From positions 620,001 to 684,000 of the forward strand of contig JAHLTZ010000003.1 of the NCBI GenBank assembly GCA_025786725.1: a stretch of 64,000 nt of DNA, given 5' to 3'. The position numbers and the translations under genes were made by a program. Below, piece by piece: positions 62,445-64,000 of this stretch. The stretch is from Syncephalis fuscata (taxonomy: Eukaryota; Zoopagomycota; Zoopagomycetes; Zoopagales; Piptocephalidaceae). The notes under the pieces are model-generated. The model was not told where the DNA came from. It saw only the letters and a program-made list of their open reading frames with translations, and did not search any database. The first letter of the stretch is position 1. Every line of letters begins with the position of its first letter.

Positions 62445-64000
62445 AACTAACTAGCCTATATCAATAAAGATAAATGGCTATGATTGCATTTTGTTGGATG
62501 AAGAGTGTATTTAACAAGCGAATAGGCTAATAAAATGTTAAAGTATTCGACAAAGTAATTTATATGAAACCATATGGAACAATGACGCTATAGCAAGTGA
62601 GCCATCTATGTATCACTAAAAGTAATGCTATTAGCATAGCTAAAAACTGCTTTTATTTTACTAATCATACGGTTATTAGCAATTTATGTGTGCAATAAGT
62701 AATTATACCAAGCAATTATATTTACAATACGTATTACTATTAGCATTAATGTCAACAATACTAATACTGGTGCAATTAATGTATCAATCTAGTTAGTAAG
62801 TTTATCAATTTTTTAGTATTACACAAAAATAAATAGTAATAAATCATTTAACTATAAATGTTGATATGTACACTATAACAGTGTTAAATGGCACATGCTA
62901 GCACAACAGTAATAAATGGCATGTTTAGTAAAACTAGTTATAGTTGCAATAAAAATAGACTCAGCCGTGGGCCGATAACAAGTTGTGTAAAAAAAGGGCT
63001 GGAGTCGGCTGGGTCCGTATCAATATCGGCCATCACCGGAAAATAATTATAGCCAAAGAATGTTTTATTTTCCAAGTCCTATGTGGTCAAATGCAGCTGT
63101 TGCAACTGCAGGTCAGCTGAGTTATTGGGCATATCAAGCTGATCTATTGACGGAGCAAAATTTTACGTTTAGTGTTACAAAATAAGCCGGCCAAGAAAAG
63201 TATCCCCCACGCTACTAATGCCGAAATGTATACACTTGTGGGTACACCATCAGTTCAAGTGAATTATTTCATGGTCTCTGTTGACCGCATGAAAAACATA
63301 TCAACAGGCTTTATCGATATTGCATCAGCATTGCATTTCAATAGACTCGCGGCATTGCTTATCGATCTAGACGTACAGACGTACAGACGCGCATACCGAC
63401 ATACCCACATACATAAGTGCAGACAAGCATAGGTACGCAGGACAACGCGTGTACAAATCAGTCAAAGGACAAGCAAGGATGGCATGGTGCACATAGTTAT
63501 TACTGGATGGGTCGGGGAGGGATTAATGGTTGGATAGACGACTGGATAATGGCCTCAAAATGACGATTAATTATTTTCTCCTTTTGCATCCACATGGCAG
63601 CCTGAACAGAATTAGATAACAGAATTCTGTGACACAACCTCATCGGTGTATGTGTGTGTGTGTAGGCTTGTTGGTCTGCTGAGCTCTTGACTGACCTACT
63701 TGTTTACCGACCTATCCTCCCTCCACCCTGTATATCTGTGTTTTCCATCTGTGCCTGTGTTTGTACCAGTGCGAGCGAGTGAGTGGATGGGATACATTTG
63801 CATGCCCCATTTTAACGTTATCATTTGCCCATCCACGCCTGTCTGTCTTAGCATTGAGGACCGTTGATTGCTTTGGCATCATTGCCAATGTATTTGCTGT
63901 TGTACATTTCTAGCAATTATCTCCGCGCTACCAAAATTGTTCCTGCACGATATAAAGCCACCCTTTGTGCAGCCACTTACTTTTTTTGTAGCCATTCTTT
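62445..64000. promoter_or_regulatory. Gene-free right end; WOPR gene upstream region
   Basis: About 1.55 kb without a supported gene. An 87-codon open stretch at 63172-63432 has no domain and a low-complexity end. The last 400 bp are pyrimidine-rich with a short GT run (63650-63662), like the leader of a plus-strand gene beyond the window. Long upstream regions are common for WOPR regulators. Confidence 0.45.

Noticed and set aside
63172-63432. An 87-codon plus-strand frame at the right end.
   Set aside because: Starts at a non-ATG codon and ends in repetitive His/Arg sequence from a simple-sequence stretch; no domain.

Overview
The window is a piece of a eukaryotic nuclear genome, most probably from an early-diverging (non-Dikarya) fungus. 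Evidence for a fungus: fungal-type gene families (Proteinase-K-like subtilase, squalene synthase, CSC1/DUF221 channel, Nvj2-type SMP protein, DCD1 with an inactive N-terminal kinase-like domain, Gfd2-like DEDD protein, Gti1/Pac2 transcription factor, Crinkler), AT-rich intergenic DNA, and 93 short introns (mostly 50-90 nt) traced here by reading phase and protein similarity. About 5% of these introns use a GC donor, always GCAAGT. No prokaryotic, plastid or mitochondrial sequence and no CRISPR array was seen. The species cannot be named from the sequence.

Layout. 1-23 kb is a housekeeping block: truncated subtilase (-), kelch/BTB protein (+), PKA catalytic subunit (+), mitochondrial carrier (-), squalene synthase ERG9 (-), Gfd2-like DEDD protein (-), CSC1 channel (+), and divergent DCD1 (-) / RRP40 (+). 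22.7-33.1 kb looks like an accessory island: two relics of one TnpB/Fanzor-like transposon flank a Crinkler-type effector gene, a tiny secreted-peptide gene made of a chain of one-codon microexons, a 383-bp-arm inverted repeat, and a secreted pseudokinase. 33.3-51.8 kb is again housekeeping: Nab2/ZC3H14-like protein (+), NPC1 (-), LRP1/C1D (-), SIZ/PIAS SUMO ligase (-), NVJ2 (-), PSTK (-), histone H3 (-), aldo-keto reductase (-). 52.6-56.9 kb is a 1.8-kb inverted duplication of an F-box-like gene, one copy decayed. 57.2-62.4 kb holds PWP1 (-), RPAIN (+) and a WOPR transcription factor (-). The right end (62.4-64 kb) has no gene I can support.

The most unusual item is at 26393-27348: a signal-peptide exon followed by ten consecutive 3-nt exons, each written AG-NNN-GTAAGT, in constant phase. 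Splicing them all gives a 41-residue secreted peptide ending in GEKRCPYINC, with the stop codon created by the last splice. The second is a complete phosphoseryl-tRNA(Sec) kinase, which implies selenocysteine synthesis, a rare trait in fungi.

Several long genes (carrier, CSC1, NPC1, SIZ, NVJ2, F-box, RPAIN, WOPR) carry single-base gaps, nearly all apparent deletions and often in short homopolymers, while neighbouring genes are perfectly open. I read these mainly as assembly errors rather than gene decay. Exon coordinates were placed by hand; most were verified by phase, but individual borders could be off by a base.
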